Shown: positions 42,469 through 42,585 of the stretch, piece after piece | Layout: each line of letters begins with the position of its first letter | Position numbering within the stretch: position 1 is the first letter of the stretch | Program-made: the position numbers and the translations under genes | Assembly (NCBI GenBank): GCA_013289665.1 | Contig: JABCZN010000023.1 | Coordinates: 1-42,585, forward strand | Origin: Acidobacteriota bacterium | Lineage (GTDB): Bacteria > Acidobacteriota > Terriglobia > Acidiferrales > UBA7541 | DNA length: 42,585 bases | Direction: 5' to 3' | Notes under the pieces: generated by a model | What the model was told of the DNA's origin: nothing | Databases searched by the model: none | Seen by the model: only the letters and a program-made list of their open reading frames with translations

Positions 42469-42585
42469 TATAAGAGGGCGCCCCTTTGGAGTAGGTTTTG
42501 AGTGCTGGCTCATACCCTACAAGAAAGGAACACCCTCATGAGTAGCACTCAATATATCGGCATGGACGTGCACACGGAAAGCATT
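42469..42585 (+). mobile_element. Left end of an IS110-family insertion sequence
   Basis: About 70 bp of non-coding end precede the transposase start. They contain GGGCGCCC and AAAGGAA. The element continues beyond the right edge. IS110 elements lack standard terminal inverted repeats, so the exact boundary (about 42467-42475) is placed by the loss of reductase similarity. Confidence 0.7.
42538..42585 (+). CDS. IS110-family transposase, N-terminal 16 residues only
   Basis: The ATG at 42538 has AAAGGAA upstream. The first residues, MSSTQYIGMDVHTESI, match the IS110 N-terminus, where YIGMDVHxxSI carries the first Asp of the RuvC-like DEDD catalytic site. The gene continues off the right edge, so intactness cannot be judged. 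Confidence 0.8.
   Translation, partial: MSSTQYIGMDVHTESI

Overview
The window looks like an Acidobacteriota (Terriglobia-type) chromosome. The evidence is the combination of gene families: a GWxTD-domain exported protein, an Oar-like TonB receptor with a carboxypeptidase-regulatory N-domain, a winged-helix/TolB-like/TPR regulator, a giant SBBP/Ig-like secreted protein, and a 12-gene alternative complex III plus caa3 oxidase operon. This is inferred from gene families, not from a phylogenetic marker. Coding is dense, GC is fairly high, and neighbouring genes often overlap by 4 bases (ATGA or GTGA).

Layout. (1) 1-7762, minus strand: a giant exported repeat protein that runs off the left edge, a small exported companion, and a frameshifted small secreted-protein gene. 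(2) 7970-19686, plus strand: a membrane wHTH-TPR regulator bracketed by an imperfect 65-bp direct repeat; yebC and ruvC; an exported unknown; a GWxTD protein; a TonB-dependent receptor with a strong terminator; an exported TPR protein; and a possible 29-aa ORF. (3) 19715-25733, minus strand: mtnA, a CPBP membrane protease and a deoxyhypusine-synthase-like protein (the last two overlap), then uvrA, whose candidate promoter has a perfect palindrome over its -35. (4) 25734-26319: non-coding, with palindromes and a REP-like element. (5) 26320-39038, minus strand: one respiratory operon, actABCDEF - unknown - sco1 - ctaC - ctaD - ctaE - subunit IV. (6) 39484-42585: tRNA-Asn with an inverted fragment of its own 3' end nearby, a small ORF, an exported His-motif TPR protein, and an aldo/keto reductase gene broken by the left end of an IS110-type element.

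How the genes work together. The act/cta operon encodes a complete quinol-to-oxygen chain: ACIII oxidises quinol and passes electrons through its c-type haems (ActA and ActE) to a caa3 oxidase whose subunit II carries its own haem c. Subunit I has the YSHP signature of A2-type oxidases. SCO1 would mature the CuA site. The 149-aa unknown sits in the middle of this operon and is the best candidate for an undescribed component. The plus-strand cluster around the TonB receptor is mainly envelope and export machinery. I found no CRISPR array, prophage, defence island or biosynthetic cluster. The best leads are the truncated and duplicated loci and the conserved unknowns listed in the findings.
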